Below are positions 36,864-46,454 of a stretch of DNA of 64,000 nt, piece by piece. The position numbers and the translations under genes are program-made. Origin of the DNA: DATKRB01 sp963794215 (GTDB lineage: Bacteria > Actinomycetota > Acidimicrobiia > Acidimicrobiales > RAAP-2); contig CAWCCQ010000004.1 of assembly GCA_963794215.1 (NCBI GenBank), forward strand, positions 562,277 through 626,276, in the 5' to 3' direction. A model generated the notes under the pieces. The model saw nothing but the letters and a program-made list of their open reading frames with translations. It made no database searches and was not told where the DNA came from. Position 1 is the first letter of the stretch; each line of letters starts with the position of its first letter.

Positions 36864-37305
36864 GGGGACTGAGGCTGGGCCCAGCAGGACGAGCGCTCGA
36901 GGTCGGGGTGCTCGACCACGACCTCGACCCTTGAGGGCGCCGCCATCAACGTAGGCGGTCACTGCTCTGAGCCTGAACCAGTACACAGCGGGCCACTGGT
37001 TCGAACTCGAGCGAGACTCAGCCTTTCGCGGAATCAGCGCGTCCCTGTGATCGTGCGCGTGGGAGGATCGGGCCCGCAAGAGAGGTCTGTGGATTGCCCT
37101 GCTCCTGAGTTCGGGCCAGCTCCTTGAAGCCTGCGGATTGGTGGCAAGGCCGTTGGGGGCTTGCGCTCGGGTCCGCCGTGCGAGAGTTGTCGGCCCGAAC
37201 ACGGCACAGCGCGAGGGTTGGAGGGCGGCACCGGATGATCCGTGGCCAAGGCTCGGAATTGCTCGGTTGGAGGTGTCTGGCTCATTGGGCGGACCACGAC
37301 GGGGA
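36864..37305. other. Intergenic region, nothing supported
   Basis: About 440 bases between the DUF5335 gene and the convergent DUF6458-like gene. No gene, hairpin or regulon repeat recognised. Confidence 0.4.
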
Positions 37306-37559
37306 TCAGGTGCAGCGATCGTCCCGCCGAACGAAGTGCCCCTTGCCCGTCGTCGACGACGGTACTCCGATGCCCAGACCCACTGAGCCCATGGTCGCGG
37401 CGATCACCGACAGGACGAAAACCGGCGATCCCGACAACCATCAACATCACGCCGATAGCGTGAGTGTCAAAGCCGTGCTGATCGGTGCTAACCGTGACTG
37501 CGAAGTCGAGGACTGCTCCTACTGCGAAGACGATGATGCTCGTCGCAACGCCCAAACAT
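37306..37559 (-). pseudogene. DUF6458-like two-helix membrane protein, frameshifted at an A/T run
   Basis: Frame one gives LGVATSIIVFAVGAVLDFAV, then HAIGVMLMVVGIAGF; the next frame continues VLSVIAATMGSVGLGIGVP and ends at 37306. Removing one base from the T4 run (A4 at 37418-37421 on the plus strand) restores a single frame reading GIAGFVLSVIAAT. The start is either a TTG at 37555 or the ATG at 37559 (with AAAGGAA upstream), the latter needing a second one-base change in a T3 run. About 84 residues in all. Confidence 0.7.
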
Positions 37560-37597
37560 TTGTGTTCCTTTCGCTTTCGGCCAAATCCCAGGCGGGG

Positions 37598-37762
37598 CTA
37601 CCACCGATAGAAGCGGTGGCTGCCGGAGCTCTCGCCCCGGCCGAATGCGAGCCCGACCAGCCAGAAGACAAAAAACACGACGGCCGCGATCCACAAGAAG
37701 TGAAGAGCAAACCCCAATCCGGCGAAAAGCAAGACCAGTAGAAAGACCAGCAAAATGACCAT
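37598..37762 (-). CDS. Small hydrophobic protein, 54 residues
   Basis: Two closely spaced hydrophobic segments, VILLVFLLVLLFAGLGFAL and IAAVVFFVFWLVGLAFG, with an Arg/Ser-rich end. GGGAGGGTAGAG precedes the ATG at 37762. It lies just upstream of the DUF6458-like gene on the same strand, so both may be cotranscribed. Similar tiny hydrophobic proteins are widespread in actinobacteria and lack known function. Confidence 0.7.
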   Translation of the reverse strand: MVILLVFLLVLLFAGLGFALHFLWIAAVVFFVFWLVGLAFGRGESSGSHRFYRW

Positions 37763-37989
37763 TAGCTCTACCCTCCCTGTTCGGACCCTCAAAGGGCTCG
37801 GCCTATGTCTTCCCGCATTGCGGTAGAGCTAAACCCTCGTCCCGGTCCGATTCTTGGTCTGGCGATGGACGCCTCGACTCGCCGAGAGGATGGCAATCTG
37901 TAGGCGTTCTTCCTGTTTCGACCGGCGCTTCTCTCTCCGGTGACGGGGCGACTGCAACCAGATTGACCATTGGGGCGATCCTCCCTTCG

Positions 37990-38466
37990 GAGATGTGTGC
38001 TGCGGCACCTGGGGTAGCCTGGGGTCATCGCCGTGAGGGTCAGTGCGCACGACGAGCATGGCAGACGAAGTCAGGTGCCAACTCTGGGAAGGCGGCGGAA
38101 GGGGAAGGAGCAAAAGTTTTCCCCGGCCCCAGTCGAGGAGCCCTGAAATTACGACATTGGTCGTGATGAACGCGAGAATCGTATCTGACGCCGAGAGACG
38201 TAACTGCCTCGCGGGCGAACGCGCATGAGATGCGCGAACAGGCGAACAATCCGGCGGCGACGCTGCGTCAGATGGAGAATGACCAGGCCGGCGAAAACCA
38301 GCCCTACGTCCGCATGGATGGCGTTGCGGATGTGGAGCAGTTGCAGAGTCGCGAATGCCGCCGCGAGGGAGGCAAGGAGTCCGAGGCGCACGAGCCAACG
38401 AGACCTGCCAGCGCGCTCGGTCCGCGATCGGGTTAATCGTTCGGTCGGAGCGCCGACAGCCTGCAC
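37990..38466 (-). pseudogene. Cytochrome-b561/DUF4405-like membrane protein, frameshifted
   Basis: The first frame (from a GTG at 38466) encodes two helices with potential heme-ligand His residues: LGLLASLAAAFATLQLLHIR, then AIHADVGLVFAGLVILHL. A break near 38210 leads to SDTILAFITTNVVISGLLDW, LLLLPLPPPSQSWHLTSS and AMLVV, after which the expected last helix end is lost. Together they resemble small heme-binding membrane proteins of the DUF4405 type. Probably non-functional. Confidence 0.55.
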
Positions 38467-39036
38467 TTGCGAAGCCCCTGGGTTCAGCCTCGCTTCCGAA
38501 TCCTCGGGTATCCATGGATGTCACCTTTCAATTCGAGCAGTCAAGCCTCCGAGCGAGTAGTACTCGCTGGCGCCACAGTTGCTTGGCAGAAGTATTTGAA
38601 TCATCGCCTAACACGCCAAGTAGGCCGCACGCATTCTCATCCCGCTCGCGGACCGCTCCAGCGTGCACGCCCGTTCGCTCTCTTCCGAGTCAAGACCTCT
38701 AAACCAAACGCTCGGTTTGGTCGATGCTGACGTCATCTGGATCACGTCGCGCCCGCTCCGGCATATGTCAACTGCGTCGCTCTTGGATGACATCGGCGAC
38801 TTTCGGACACAGCGAACGTTCCACGTCGCCGGGGCGAAGAGGGGTGCTAGCACCAGGTGCAGGACACCGGCACCCCGGATACTAAGGCCGACTGCCCGTT
38901 GCTACCATTGCCGTACGGCGTGTCGGCACCACCGGAAAAACAGGGTGCAATGAGAGGCGGCAATCAGTAATGGGAAGGGTGCGGGCACAATGATAAGTGC
39001 AAGGACGCTCTCGCCAGGGTTGAGCGGCGCAATCGT
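38467..39036. other. Intergenic region upstream of the ABC transporter operon
   Basis: About 570 bases with no convincing gene. It contains the operator-like inverted repeat at 38703 and presumably the promoter of the transporter. Confidence 0.45.
38703..38721. promoter_or_regulatory. Inverted repeat ACCAAAC-N5-GTTTGGT, TetR-type operator candidate
   Basis: Two perfect 7-bp arms with a 5-nt spacer. The size and sequence style fit a TetR-family operator. It is 315 nt upstream of the ABC ATPase gene; no TetR gene is seen nearby. Confidence 0.45.
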
Positions 39037-40014
39037 ATGAGCACAGCACTGCTTTCGGACACAGTGGACGGGCGAGCGGCAGACAGCCAGTGGGCGGTCG
39101 AGACGCATGGGCTGACCAAGCGATTCGGAGAGAACATCGCCGTCAACGACGTCGAGCTCCTCGTTCCCCGCGGCTGCGCTTTCGGCTACCTCGGGCCGAA
39201 CGGTGCTGGCAAGACCACGCTGATCAGGGTGCTGCTGGGCCTGACCCACGCCGATGCCGGCAGCATGTCCCTGCTCGGCCACGCCGTCCCTCGACACCGC
39301 GATGTGGCTCTGGCCCGGGTCGGGGCGATCGTGGACGAGCCTCGCTTCCACGGCCACCTGACCGGTCGCCAGAATCTGCAGATCCTCGCCGCGGCCCGTG
39401 AGCCGGCGGCGAAGGGCCGCATGGCTCCCGCTCTCGAGCGCGTCGGCATCCTGCATCGAGCCGACGACAAGGTGTCGAAGTACTCCATGGGCATGCGCCA
39501 ACGGCTGGGCGTTGCCGCCTGCCTGCTGGGTGATCCCCAGCTGCTGATTCTCGACGAGCCAATGAACGGGCTGGACCCCGCGGGCATGCTCGACATGCGC
39601 GACATGATCACGTCCCTCGTGTCCGAAGGTCGCACCGTGGTGCTGTCGTCACATCTCCTCGACGAGGTCGAGCGTACCTGCGACGCGGTGGCCATCGTCG
39701 ATCGCGGCAAGGTGATCCGGCAGGGACCGATCGCCCAACTGCTCGCCGGGTCCTCCTTCGAGGTGCAGATCGAGTGCTCCGACCCCGACCGTGCGCGCCA
39801 CCTGCTCGAGGGGACGATGTTCGGCGCGAACGTGCAGGTCGGGCACGACGGGCTGGCAATCTCCCTCCCGGAGGCTACCGAGCGCGATGCCATCGCTGAG
39901 ATCAATCGCCTGCTCGTGGAGGGCGGGATCTCGGTGTACCGGCTCCAGCACATCCAGGCCTCGCTCGAGCAGTGGTTCCTTTCCGTGACGAGCCGATTGG
40001 GAGCCTCGGAATGA
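39037..40014 (+). CDS. ABC transporter ATP-binding protein (ABC-2 exporter type)
   Basis: A 325-residue ATPase: Walker A GPNGAGKTTLIRVLLG (about residue 50), signature KYSMGMRQRLGVAACLLG, Walker B LLILDEPMNGLDPAG, H-loop VVLSSHLLDEVE, and a C-terminal extension of about 100 residues (DUF4162-like) typical of antibiotic or lipid exporters of the DrrA/CcmA class. The gene overlaps the permease start (ATGA), forming a two-gene operon. The Shine-Dalgarno is modest. Substrate not predictable. Confidence 0.92.
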   Translation: MSTALLSDTVDGRAADSQWAVETHGLTKRFGENIAVNDVELLVPRGCAFGYLGPNGAGKTTLIRVLLGLTHADAGSMSLLGHAVPRHRDVALARVGAIVDEPRFHGHLTGRQNLQILAAAREPAAKGRMAPALERVGILHRADDKVSKYSMGMRQRLGVAACLLGDPQLLILDEPMNGLDPAGMLDMRDMITSLVSEGRTVVLSSHLLDEVERTCDAVAIVDRGKVIRQGPIAQLLAGSSFEVQIECSDPDRARHLLEGTMFGANVQVGHDGLAISLPEATERDAIAEINRLLVEGGISVYRLQHIQASLEQWFLSVTSRLGASE

Positions 40015-41218
40015 CGACGATCGTTCAATACGGGCGCACCCGCTCCGGGTCCGGCTCCCGCGCCGATCCCGGTACAAGCGCGGAGCGATCACCGCGGCTC
40101 GTGGATCCCGACGTGGGGCATGGTCACCACGCGCTTCATGGAGTTGCGCAGGCGCCGGGGACTGATGATCGCCCTCATCGCCGTCAACATCGGGATTCCC
40201 GTCGTCTTCCTCGCCGTGCGCCTCATCTCCCACGCCGTGGACCCCAAGTCCTACGGGCCGGCCGGGGGCTACTCCATCTTCACCACGCTGGTGACCGGCT
40301 TCATGTACATCTTCGGGTTCATCGTGGCGGCCGTCGTCGGCTGCACGGCGGGGTCGGTCGACCTCACCGAGGGGATGTTCCGACACCTGGTGATCACCGG
40401 CCGTTCCCGCATGGCCCTGTATTTTGCCCGGATCCCCGCCGGGCTGGCCATCGTCATCTCCATGGTGGCGATCGGCTACATGATCGTCTGCGCGGTCTGC
40501 GTGTTCGCCGCTCCGACCCAGCTCAACTACGACGGGGTGATCGTGCCGCAGGGGCTCTCGCGGCCGGCGCTGGACAGCTGGGCGGCGTCGCATGCCGACG
40601 AGGTGCATCTGCAATTTCAACTACAACGGGGGCCCAGGTCTGAACGGCCCGCCGCCGAGCGTGCCGTGCGGCAACGGTCAGACCAGCGGTCCCCCGCCCG
40701 GTGCCACCATCAAGACACCGAAGGGCACGATCACCGTCCCCGCCAGTGAATCGCCGGCCCAGATTCGGGCGTTCGCGGTCGCGGTCGCCAATCAGGACTA
40801 TGTCGACTACCGGGCCAACTTCACGGTCCCCCCGACCTCACTGATGGTCGACGTCGGTCTGTGGATCGCGCTCGAGGCGACCATCGGGTTCATCGTCGGC
40901 CTCGGGCTGGCGTCACTGATGGGACAGCGGACGGTCCCGGTCATCCTCCTCGTCGTACTGGAACTGATCCTGACGCCGATCTTCAGCCGCCACATCATTA
41001 CGCACCTGGTCAACCTCGAGCGGGGCATCGTCGGCGTCGCTATGGTCCATATCGAGCCGGGTGGGCTGCCGACGCCGTTCGGCGGTGGCGGTCCAGGCGG
41101 TGGCGGCGGCCAGACGCTGATACCGGAGTCGACCTTGGCGGCGTCACTGGTCATCGTGGGCTGGATCGTGTTCTGGACAGCCATCGGGGCCTGGCGAATG
41201 AGGACCAGGGACGCGTAG
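40011..41218 (+). pseudogene. ABC-2 type permease, frameshifted
   Basis: Starts at the ATG overlapping the ATPase stop. A frame break near 40100 leads into SWIPTWGMVTTRFMELRRRR, then helices IALIAVNIGIPVVFLAVRL, TLVTGFMYIFGFIVAAVVG and ALYFARIPAGLAIVISMVAI. A second break at about 40605 leads to CNFNYNGGPGLNGPPPS, an extracytoplasmic Gly/Pro-rich loop, then helices around VDVGLWIALEATIGFIVGL and VILLVVLELILTPIFS, ending SLVIVGWIVFWTAIGAWRM. All six or so helices survive, so the protein may still be made if the breaks are artefacts. Confidence 0.78.
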
Positions 41219-41302
41219 CGCGCTCGCACTTGGACGAAGACAAGGGCTCACACTGGTCGCTCGAGCCGTATCAGCCAGCATGAAGTCAAGAAACGATGAC
41301 TC

Positions 41303-41640
41303 ATGGAGTTGGAAGCCGGCAGATGTCCAGTTCGTGGCGAGCACCGCCCCGATCGTGCGAGACGCTGAGGCGGCGCACTCGATGACGCCTTGGGTTGTCC
41401 TTCGAAGGTGAAGAAGGCAACTCTTTGTTCACCCAGAAGCTCGAAGGGACGAAGCACTTCGGCCTGTGGCCCCTCTCGGAAGCCGCGAACGTCTGTTTCG
41501 GCATCTCAGGATGGCCAGCCGATATTCCCGCGCCTCAGGCCAGCATCGAGTTCGAGGTCCCTATCCTCAGCCCTGGGAGACCAGGTCCCGAAGCGCAGTC
41601 GCGATACGCAGAACCACGCCCCTCGCGGTCTTCGGGTTCG
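41303..41640 (+). pseudogene. VOC-family (glyoxalase/bleomycin-resistance fold) protein, decayed
   Basis: Pieces in different frames: DVQFVASTAPIVRDAEAAHS, then LSFEGEEGNSLFTQKLEGTK, then HFGLWPLSEAANVCFG, WPADIPAPQASIEFEV, and a scrambled end where the metal-binding Glu region should follow. These match one VOC subfamily closely in the first two thirds. Multiple frame changes and loss of the end mark it as dead. Confidence 0.6.
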
Positions 41641-42031
41641 AAGTCTGAAAACCCGACGGTGCCGGCACACAACTGATGTGCATCCCCGAACGGCTCGTTC
41701 TGAGGGTGTGGACAAGGCGCAACAGCCGAACGGGCCCGATCACAGATAGGCCTGGTCCAATTTCGGACGATGGGGGACCGGCCCCACCCAGCTGCCCTTC
41801 ACTGCCACGCTCATCGTCACGATGAGCGGTCCAGGATCATCACAGCCTGCCGACGAACGTCTGAGTCATCGTCCACGATGGCCGTCTACATTGCTGCGCG
41901 AATGGGACTGCGGTCCTCGGCGCCTCTCCAGCGAACCCCGGGCATCCACGAGGCTCGCGCGAGCAACGCCGGGACCGTTCGTAACTCGTTTCGCGGCTCG
42001 AGAGATTCAGCCCACCACTTGTCATCTGCGA
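41641..42031. other. Intergenic region, nothing supported
   Basis: About 390 bases between the VOC remnant and the convergent nitroreductase gene. No gene or hairpin recognised. Confidence 0.4.
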
Positions 42032-42508
42032 TTACTCATCCAAGCGATCGAGGTTCCACCGAACGATGCGGAACCCGTGAGCCACGGCGTTGATGAGTCC
42101 GTCTCGGTCGAATTGGCCGTCGTCTCGCCGGGCGATGGGGATGAAGCCTGCGGCTCTCGCGTTGACTGCGGTCATGGTCATGAGCGCGTCGTCGACCTCG
42201 TCGGCGTCGTCGATGAGATCTGGGCGTGCGGTGACATCGCGCCCGCTGAGTCGGATCCGTTCGGGGCGGCCGGACTCGAGGTTGAGCTTCCAGTTGCCGC
42301 CTACCGGCGTTAGTAGGGAATTCCCGTCTCTGAAATAGCTCACCGGCTGTCGGTAGCGGCGTCCGCTGCGTCTCCCCGTGAGGTAGAGCAGCGTCAGTCG
42401 CTTGCTGAGCGGCGTCGAGAACGGCAGGGCGAGGATTCGACGCATCGGCGGGTTGACGAGTCGCATCAACCTCGCTTGGCGGCGCATCCATGGTGGCCGG
42501 TTGCTCAT
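42032..42508 (-). CDS. Deazaflavin (F420)-dependent nitroreductase family protein
   Basis: A 158-residue split-barrel flavoprotein of the Ddn/DUF385 group: PMRRILALPFSTPLSKRLTL, then LYLTGRRSGRRYRQPVSYFR (the basic phosphate-contact region), GGNWKLNLESGRPERIRLSG and AAGFIPIARRDDGQFDRDGL. Such enzymes use F420H2 or related cofactors to reduce or detoxify small molecules. I start at the ATG at 42508; an in-frame ATG at 42526 is possible. A truncated relative is at 33.5 kb. Confidence 0.82.
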   Translation of the reverse strand: MSNRPPWMRRQARLMRLVNPPMRRILALPFSTPLSKRLTLLYLTGRRSGRRYRQPVSYFRDGNSLLTPVGGNWKLNLESGRPERIRLSGRDVTARPDLIDDADEVDDALMTMTAVNARAAGFIPIARRDDGQFDRDGLINAVAHGFRIVRWNLDRLDE

Positions 42509-42592
42509 CGAGCTCTCCGTGTTCATGTTTTGTTCGTCTCGCTCTCGCCGCTGACCGGCGTTGGCGGTTTCGGCGTGTCTGGTCGTCTACAT

Positions 42593-43351
42593 CTAGACAA
42601 GGACAGAGCCCCCGGCGATGTCCAGGGTGATCCCGCTGATCCACGAGGAGTGATCGGAGGCCAGGAACAAGGCGGCGTGGGCAACATCATCTGGCGTCCC
42701 GAGGCGTTGGACCGGATGGGTGTGGCGCAGCTGCTTTTGAGTGGTTTCGGGTATCTGTTGCTGGTTGCGTTGGGTCAGGATCGTTTCGGGGGCCAGACAG
42801 TTGACCCGAATGCCATCGGGTCCTGCTTGGGCGGCTAGCTCCTTGGTGAGTACTTCGATACCTGCCTTGGCGGCGGCGTAAGCCAGTGGCGACTGGGGCG
42901 TCGGGCGTCGGGCAGCGGCCGAGGACATCGTGATGATTGTGCCGCGATGGCGTCGTTTCATTCCGGGCAGGAAAGCCTTGATGGTCAAGAAGGTCGCGTT
43001 GAGGTTGGCGTCGATTGATCCTCGCCACTCGGCCTCGGCGATGTCTTCGAGCGGCCCCGGCCGAACAGTGCTGCCACCGGCGTTGGCGACCAAGATGGCG
43101 ATCGGGCCGAGATGTTGCTCGATCATGGTTCGCATGGCTTCGATCTCGTCGTACTGGGTGAGGTCGCTAATCGCGGCGAGGGCACGACCGCCGGTTGCCT
43201 CAATGTCCGCAACCACGGCCCGCACCGCGTTGGCGTCGCGACCATGGACGATGACGGCAGCGCCTCGCTCGGCGAAGAGTCTGGCGATGGCGGCCCCGAT
43301 GCCCCGCGAGCTTCCGGTGACCAGCGCGACGCGGCCGTCCAGGTCGGTCAT
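42593..43351 (-). CDS. SDR family NAD(P)-dependent oxidoreductase
   Basis: A 252-residue classical short-chain dehydrogenase: cofactor motif VALVTGSSRGIGAAIARLF, NAG motif ILVANAGGS, catalytic Ser in IITMSSAAARR, YxxxK as YAAAKAG, and C-terminal GITLDIAGGSVLV. It is translationally coupled to the NTF2-like gene upstream: its ATG (43351) overlaps that gene's TGA. GAGGAGAAGGGA provides an additional Shine-Dalgarno. Substrate unknown. The MarR gene and operator are divergent from this operon. Confidence 0.9.
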   Translation of the reverse strand: MTDLDGRVALVTGSSRGIGAAIARLFAERGAAVIVHGRDANAVRAVVADIEATGGRALAAISDLTQYDEIEAMRTMIEQHLGPIAILVANAGGSTVRPGPLEDIAEAEWRGSIDANLNATFLTIKAFLPGMKRRHRGTIITMSSAAARRPTPQSPLAYAAAKAGIEVLTKELAAQAGPDGIRVNCLAPETILTQRNQQQIPETTQKQLRHTHPVQRLGTPDDVAHAALFLASDHSSWISGITLDIAGGSVLV

Positions 43352-43793
43352 TGTCCCTTCTCCTCTTCGTTCGTGGTGGCACTGGTCTCGGCGGAGTCGG
43401 TCGGTCCTGGCACGGGTGGGGAGCCCTGGGTGCCGGCGATGAAGCTCATGTGGACGGCGGCCAGCCGCACGGTCTCCGAGCCTGACGCAATGACGAGCGT
43501 GGCGCGGAGCGCTTCGGGAAGGGGCTGACGTTGATAGGTGCCACGGGCGTTGTTGCGCGCCAAGACAACAGCAACGCCGCCATAGCGGCGAATCTGGAGT
43601 TCTTCGAGACTGAACTGCTCGTAGGCCAGGCCTTGGCGATGGCGGTCCAGCCCATGCGGGCCGAGGGAGGGTGAATCCGAGTGGACCGACACTAGAGAAG
43701 TCCTCCGGTGAGGAGGGCCGCCAGCTGCTCGGTATCTCCGGCGCGCTCGGCAGCGGTCCATCGCGTGAGGAATGCGTGGATCTGCTCTGACAT
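43348..43793 (-). pseudogene. NTF2-like (SnoaL/DUF4440) protein, two frameshifts
   Basis: Begins SEQIHAFLTRWTAAERAGDT and EQLAALLT (ATG 43793 with AAGGAG). A break near 43703 leads to EDFSSVGPLGFTLPR and another near 43668 to GLAYEQFSLEELQIRRYGGV, continuing RATLVIASGSETVRLAAVHM and SFIAGTQGSPPVPG, a well-conserved SnoaL-like cone fold. It is the first gene of the operon with the SDR oxidoreductase. It would bind or transform a small hydrophobic ligand. Confidence 0.7.
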
Positions 43794-43837
43794 CTGGGTG
43801 GGTCTCCTTGGGCGAAGGCGCTCTCGATAACCATAGT

Positions 43838-43854
43838 TCTCTAAGGCTTAGAGA
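43838..43854. promoter_or_regulatory. MarR operator candidate TCTCTAAG-G-CTTAGAGA
   Basis: A perfect palindrome with 8-bp arms around one base, in the 102-bp divergent region between the NTF2-SDR operon and the marR gene. The size is typical of MarR sites, so the neighbouring regulator most likely binds here and controls both directions. Confidence 0.75.
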
Positions 43855-43895
43855 TCAAATCATTAGACATCGTTGGGTGGTGCTATCCTGACCAG

Positions 43896-44369
43896 GTGTC
43901 GCCTCCTGCCCAGCCACCGATCGGTCTTCATCTGGCCAGTGCTGCCCGGATCGTGCGGCGGGCCTTCGATGAGGCGCTCGCCGAAGCCGGAGGTTCTCAG
44001 CCGGTGTGGTTGGTACTGCTCAACCTGAAGGTCCGACGCCCCGCCAACCAGCGGGAACTGGCCGAGGCAGTCGGGGTCAGGGAGGCCACGCTCACCCACC
44101 ACCTCAATTCCATGGACGCCGAAGGGCTCATCACTCGGCAACGCGACACCGCCAACCGTCGGATTCATGTGGTGGAGCTGACCGACGCGGGTGAGGAGTC
44201 GTTCCTTCGTTTGCGGGCGGCGGCGATGTCGTTCGACCGGCGGCTCCGAGCCGGCATCAGTGAGAAAGAAGTGGCCAGTCTCGAAGGCGTACTCGACCGT
44301 CTGGTCCGAAACGTGGCGGCTGATGACGAACCTCGCCACTGGGCCGGGCTCTTGGAGGCCAACTCTTAG
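43896..44369 (+). CDS. MarR family transcriptional regulator
   Basis: A 157-residue winged-helix protein: VWLVLLNLKVRRPANQRELA, HTH AEAVGVREATLTHHLNSMDA, and wing EGLITRQRDTANRRIHVVEL. The start is a GTG at 43896, giving PPAQPPIGLHLASAARIV at the N-terminus. A ligand-responsive repressor in this setting would sense a small aromatic or lipophilic compound and control the divergent operon through the palindrome at 43838. Confidence 0.9.
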   Translation: MSPPAQPPIGLHLASAARIVRRAFDEALAEAGGSQPVWLVLLNLKVRRPANQRELAEAVGVREATLTHHLNSMDAEGLITRQRDTANRRIHVVELTDAGEESFLRLRAAAMSFDRRLRAGISEKEVASLEGVLDRLVRNVAADDEPRHWAGLLEANS

Positions 44370-44627
44370 TCAACCCGGGTGACCGCAGTCACTGCCACCT
44401 TCGCGTGCCGAACCGAAGGTCGTGTCCGAACGGGTGGAGGTTGGAAATGTTTGCGGTGACGGGCCATACCCCATCGCGGAGGTTGTGGACATCGCGGTCG
44501 CTTGCGACGAGCTCGTCCACGCGGGAGCGGAGGGAATCAGGGAACCCGGCGACGTGCGACAGGGCAAGCTCGACGCCTGTCATCAAGCAGGCCGCAACAG
44601 GCTCGGCAGTAGATTAGGCTCGAAGCG

Positions 44628-44993
44628 ATGACGAAGAACGATGACTGGCGCGTCGCGATGCTTTCTCGACTCCGCACGTTGATCGAGCAGGCCGATCCAC
44701 AGGTGGTTGAGGAACGCAAGTGGGTCAAGTCGTCGAATCCCGACGGCGTTCCAACCTGGTACCACGATGGAATCATCTGCACGGGCGAGACGTACAAGAC
44801 ACACGTGAAATTAACCTTCGCGAGGGGCGCCCGCCTGAAGGACCCCGGACGACTGTTCAATGCCAGCCTCGAGGGCAACCTCCGCCGTGCCATCGATCTT
44901 CAAGAAGGCGACAAGGTTGACGAAAAGGAGTTGAAGGATTTCATCCGAGAGGCTGTGGCTCTCAACGAGGCATCGGTCAAGAAGGCGAAGTAA
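44628..44993 (+). CDS. DUF1801 domain-containing protein
   Basis: A 121-residue protein with the DUF1801 (YdhG-like) pattern: ADPQVVEERKWVKSSNPDGV, WYHDGIICTGETYKTHVKLT, FARGARLKDPGRLFNASLEG and a C-terminal helix region EKELKDFIREAVALNEASV. The ATG at 44628 has a poor Shine-Dalgarno. Function unknown; the fold is a small beta sheet with helices. Confidence 0.88.
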   Translation: MTKNDDWRVAMLSRLRTLIEQADPQVVEERKWVKSSNPDGVPTWYHDGIICTGETYKTHVKLTFARGARLKDPGRLFNASLEGNLRRAIDLQEGDKVDEKELKDFIREAVALNEASVKKAK

Positions 44994-45326
44994 TCCGCAA
45001 AAAGGGGGCCAGTCAACGGGTCCAGCTCTCTGGAGCGGGCAGTCGTCTTCGTACATCGAGAATCCTGGCTGTGTTCCGAGGCGCTCTATCGGGGGTTGGC
45101 CGACAACTCGGGCTGCAGGGGCTCTCCAGCGAGACATGAAACTGCGGGATGCCCGGCCACCTGGTTCCCATCCTATGCCTCTGGCGGAATTTGGCGCACC
45201 GACCAGTCCTCGAAGCGAGGTCGAGGCGATAGGTCGACGCCCAGAACGCCCATTAGGTGGATCGGCCGGTGAGCCAGGGTCGAAGCCAGCGGAGGGAGGT
45301 CGGACGAGCTTCGCGGCGTGTCGTGA
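44994..45326. other. Intergenic region, nothing supported
   Basis: About 330 bases between convergent genes with no convincing frame or hairpin. Confidence 0.4.
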
Positions 45327-46041
45327 TCAGACGGCGGCGCGTAGCCCGCATAGCATGGCCTCGCGCAGCTCCCTCCATAGACAATCGACCGCCGTGAACC
45401 CCGCCTCATGAAGCCATCGCAGCTGGTTTTGCAGTGTTGCGTGCTCGACGTCGTCGGTTGCGGTGCTGCTTGCTCCACGCCAGGCGCTAATACCGGTCGC
45501 TTGGGCATAGAGCTCGGACAGGAGCGGCGAGCTCGGGAAGATATAGTCGATGTTGAGGAATGCCCCTCCGGGCGCTACCAGCGTGCAGATCTCGCATACA
45601 CGTCCCGGATTGCCGCTGGATCGCGGAGGTTGTGGATCGCGATCGCGGACACGACCGCGTCGAACGGCCCGCCAAGGGCGTTGCTCCAGCCCGCTTCTCG
45701 CAGGTCCGAGCACCGATAGTCGACCCGCGTGCCGAATCGGACGAGGCGCTTTCTTGCGGAGGCGATCATCGGTGCGGGTAATCGTGCAGCACGACCGTGC
45801 TGTTCGGGAACTCCTGGAGTACCTGAGCCGCGAGTTCGCCATAGCCGCCGCCGAGATCGAGAACGCTGATGTCCCGCTCCTTCTCGAACGGCAGAATAGA
45901 CACGGCACGGCGCAATCTCGGCCGCCGCTCACCGTCGCGGGTGACGTCGGAAGCGATCCACTGCCGGACGTAGGTCTCCGAGAGCCAGTCGTGCTCGCCA
46001 GGTGGGACGGCTCTGCCGATCACGTCTCGGGGATCGCTCAC
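45327..46041 (-). pseudogene. Class I SAM-dependent methyltransferase, two frameshifts
   Basis: Starts at a GTG (46041) that overlaps the stop of the VOC gene (GTGA). The first frame holds DISVLDLGGGYGELAAQVLQ (SAM motif I) and ends at HDYPHR. After a break near 45775 come ASARKRLVRFGTRVDYRCSD and GPFDAVVSAIAIHNLRDP. After another near 45600 come VAPGGAFLNIDYIFPSS and the C-terminal LRWLHEAGFTAVDCLW. All core motifs survive. Likely a small-molecule methyltransferase if restored. Confidence 0.72.
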
Positions 46042-46454
46042 GCCGAAGCTCGCGCCGCTTCACGCTCCGCCATCCGTTCGTGAGCCGACAGGGGAAGCAG
46101 CTCGATTCGGTGTCCGTCGGGATCGTGGAGGAACACCGTGTTGCGCGGAGTCCTTTCGGAGGTCGCGACCCCCGCCTTCGCCAGCAGTGCCACGACCTCG
46201 TCGAGGCCATCCGCGGCGACGCACAGGGCCATGTGGTTCATCTCCTCGCCGCCGTGGGCATCCCCGGACACCTCGAACAGATCGAGACCCTGAATGCCGC
46301 AGCGGAGGAAGCACATCTTGCGCCCCGAGCCAGCGGCAATGCTGCGACTCTCGAAACCGAGAACCTCCATGTAGAACCTCATGGAGCGCTCGACGTCATT
46401 CACGTGCAACACCACATGGTTGATGCCCGTCACCTTGAGTGTCGGTGTAGCCAT
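46038..46454 (-). CDS. VOC family protein (glyoxalase fold)
   Basis: A 138-residue metal-dependent dioxygenase/glyoxalase-fold protein: KVTGINHVVLHVNDVERSMR (metal His), FYMEVLGFE, EMNHMALCV (second His), and FLHDPDGHRIELLPL, which carries the metal Glu. AAAGGGGGTG lies upstream of the ATG at 46454. Cotranscribed and translationally coupled with the broken methyltransferase downstream. Substrate unknown; members include fosfomycin-resistance and extradiol enzymes. Confidence 0.9.
   Translation of the reverse strand: MATPTLKVTGINHVVLHVNDVERSMRFYMEVLGFESRSIAAGSGRKMCFLRCGIQGLDLFEVSGDAHGGEEMNHMALCVAADGLDEVVALLAKAGVATSERTPRNTVFLHDPDGHRIELLPLSAHERMAEREAARASA

Noticed and set aside
39186..40028. 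A 280-codon antisense frame across the ABC ATPase gene
   Set aside because: Shadow of a clear ATPase with all motifs on the plus strand.
44365..44382. Palindrome-like AACCCGGGT with flanking TCA/TGA
   Set aside because: It resembles the regulon half-sites but has no 5-nt spacer and lies just after the MarR stop; a chance match.
44389..44586. A 65-codon minus-strand frame with fairly protein-like composition
   Set aside because: No Shine-Dalgarno, no recognised family, and it overlaps the 3' flank of marR. Not strong enough to list as a gene.
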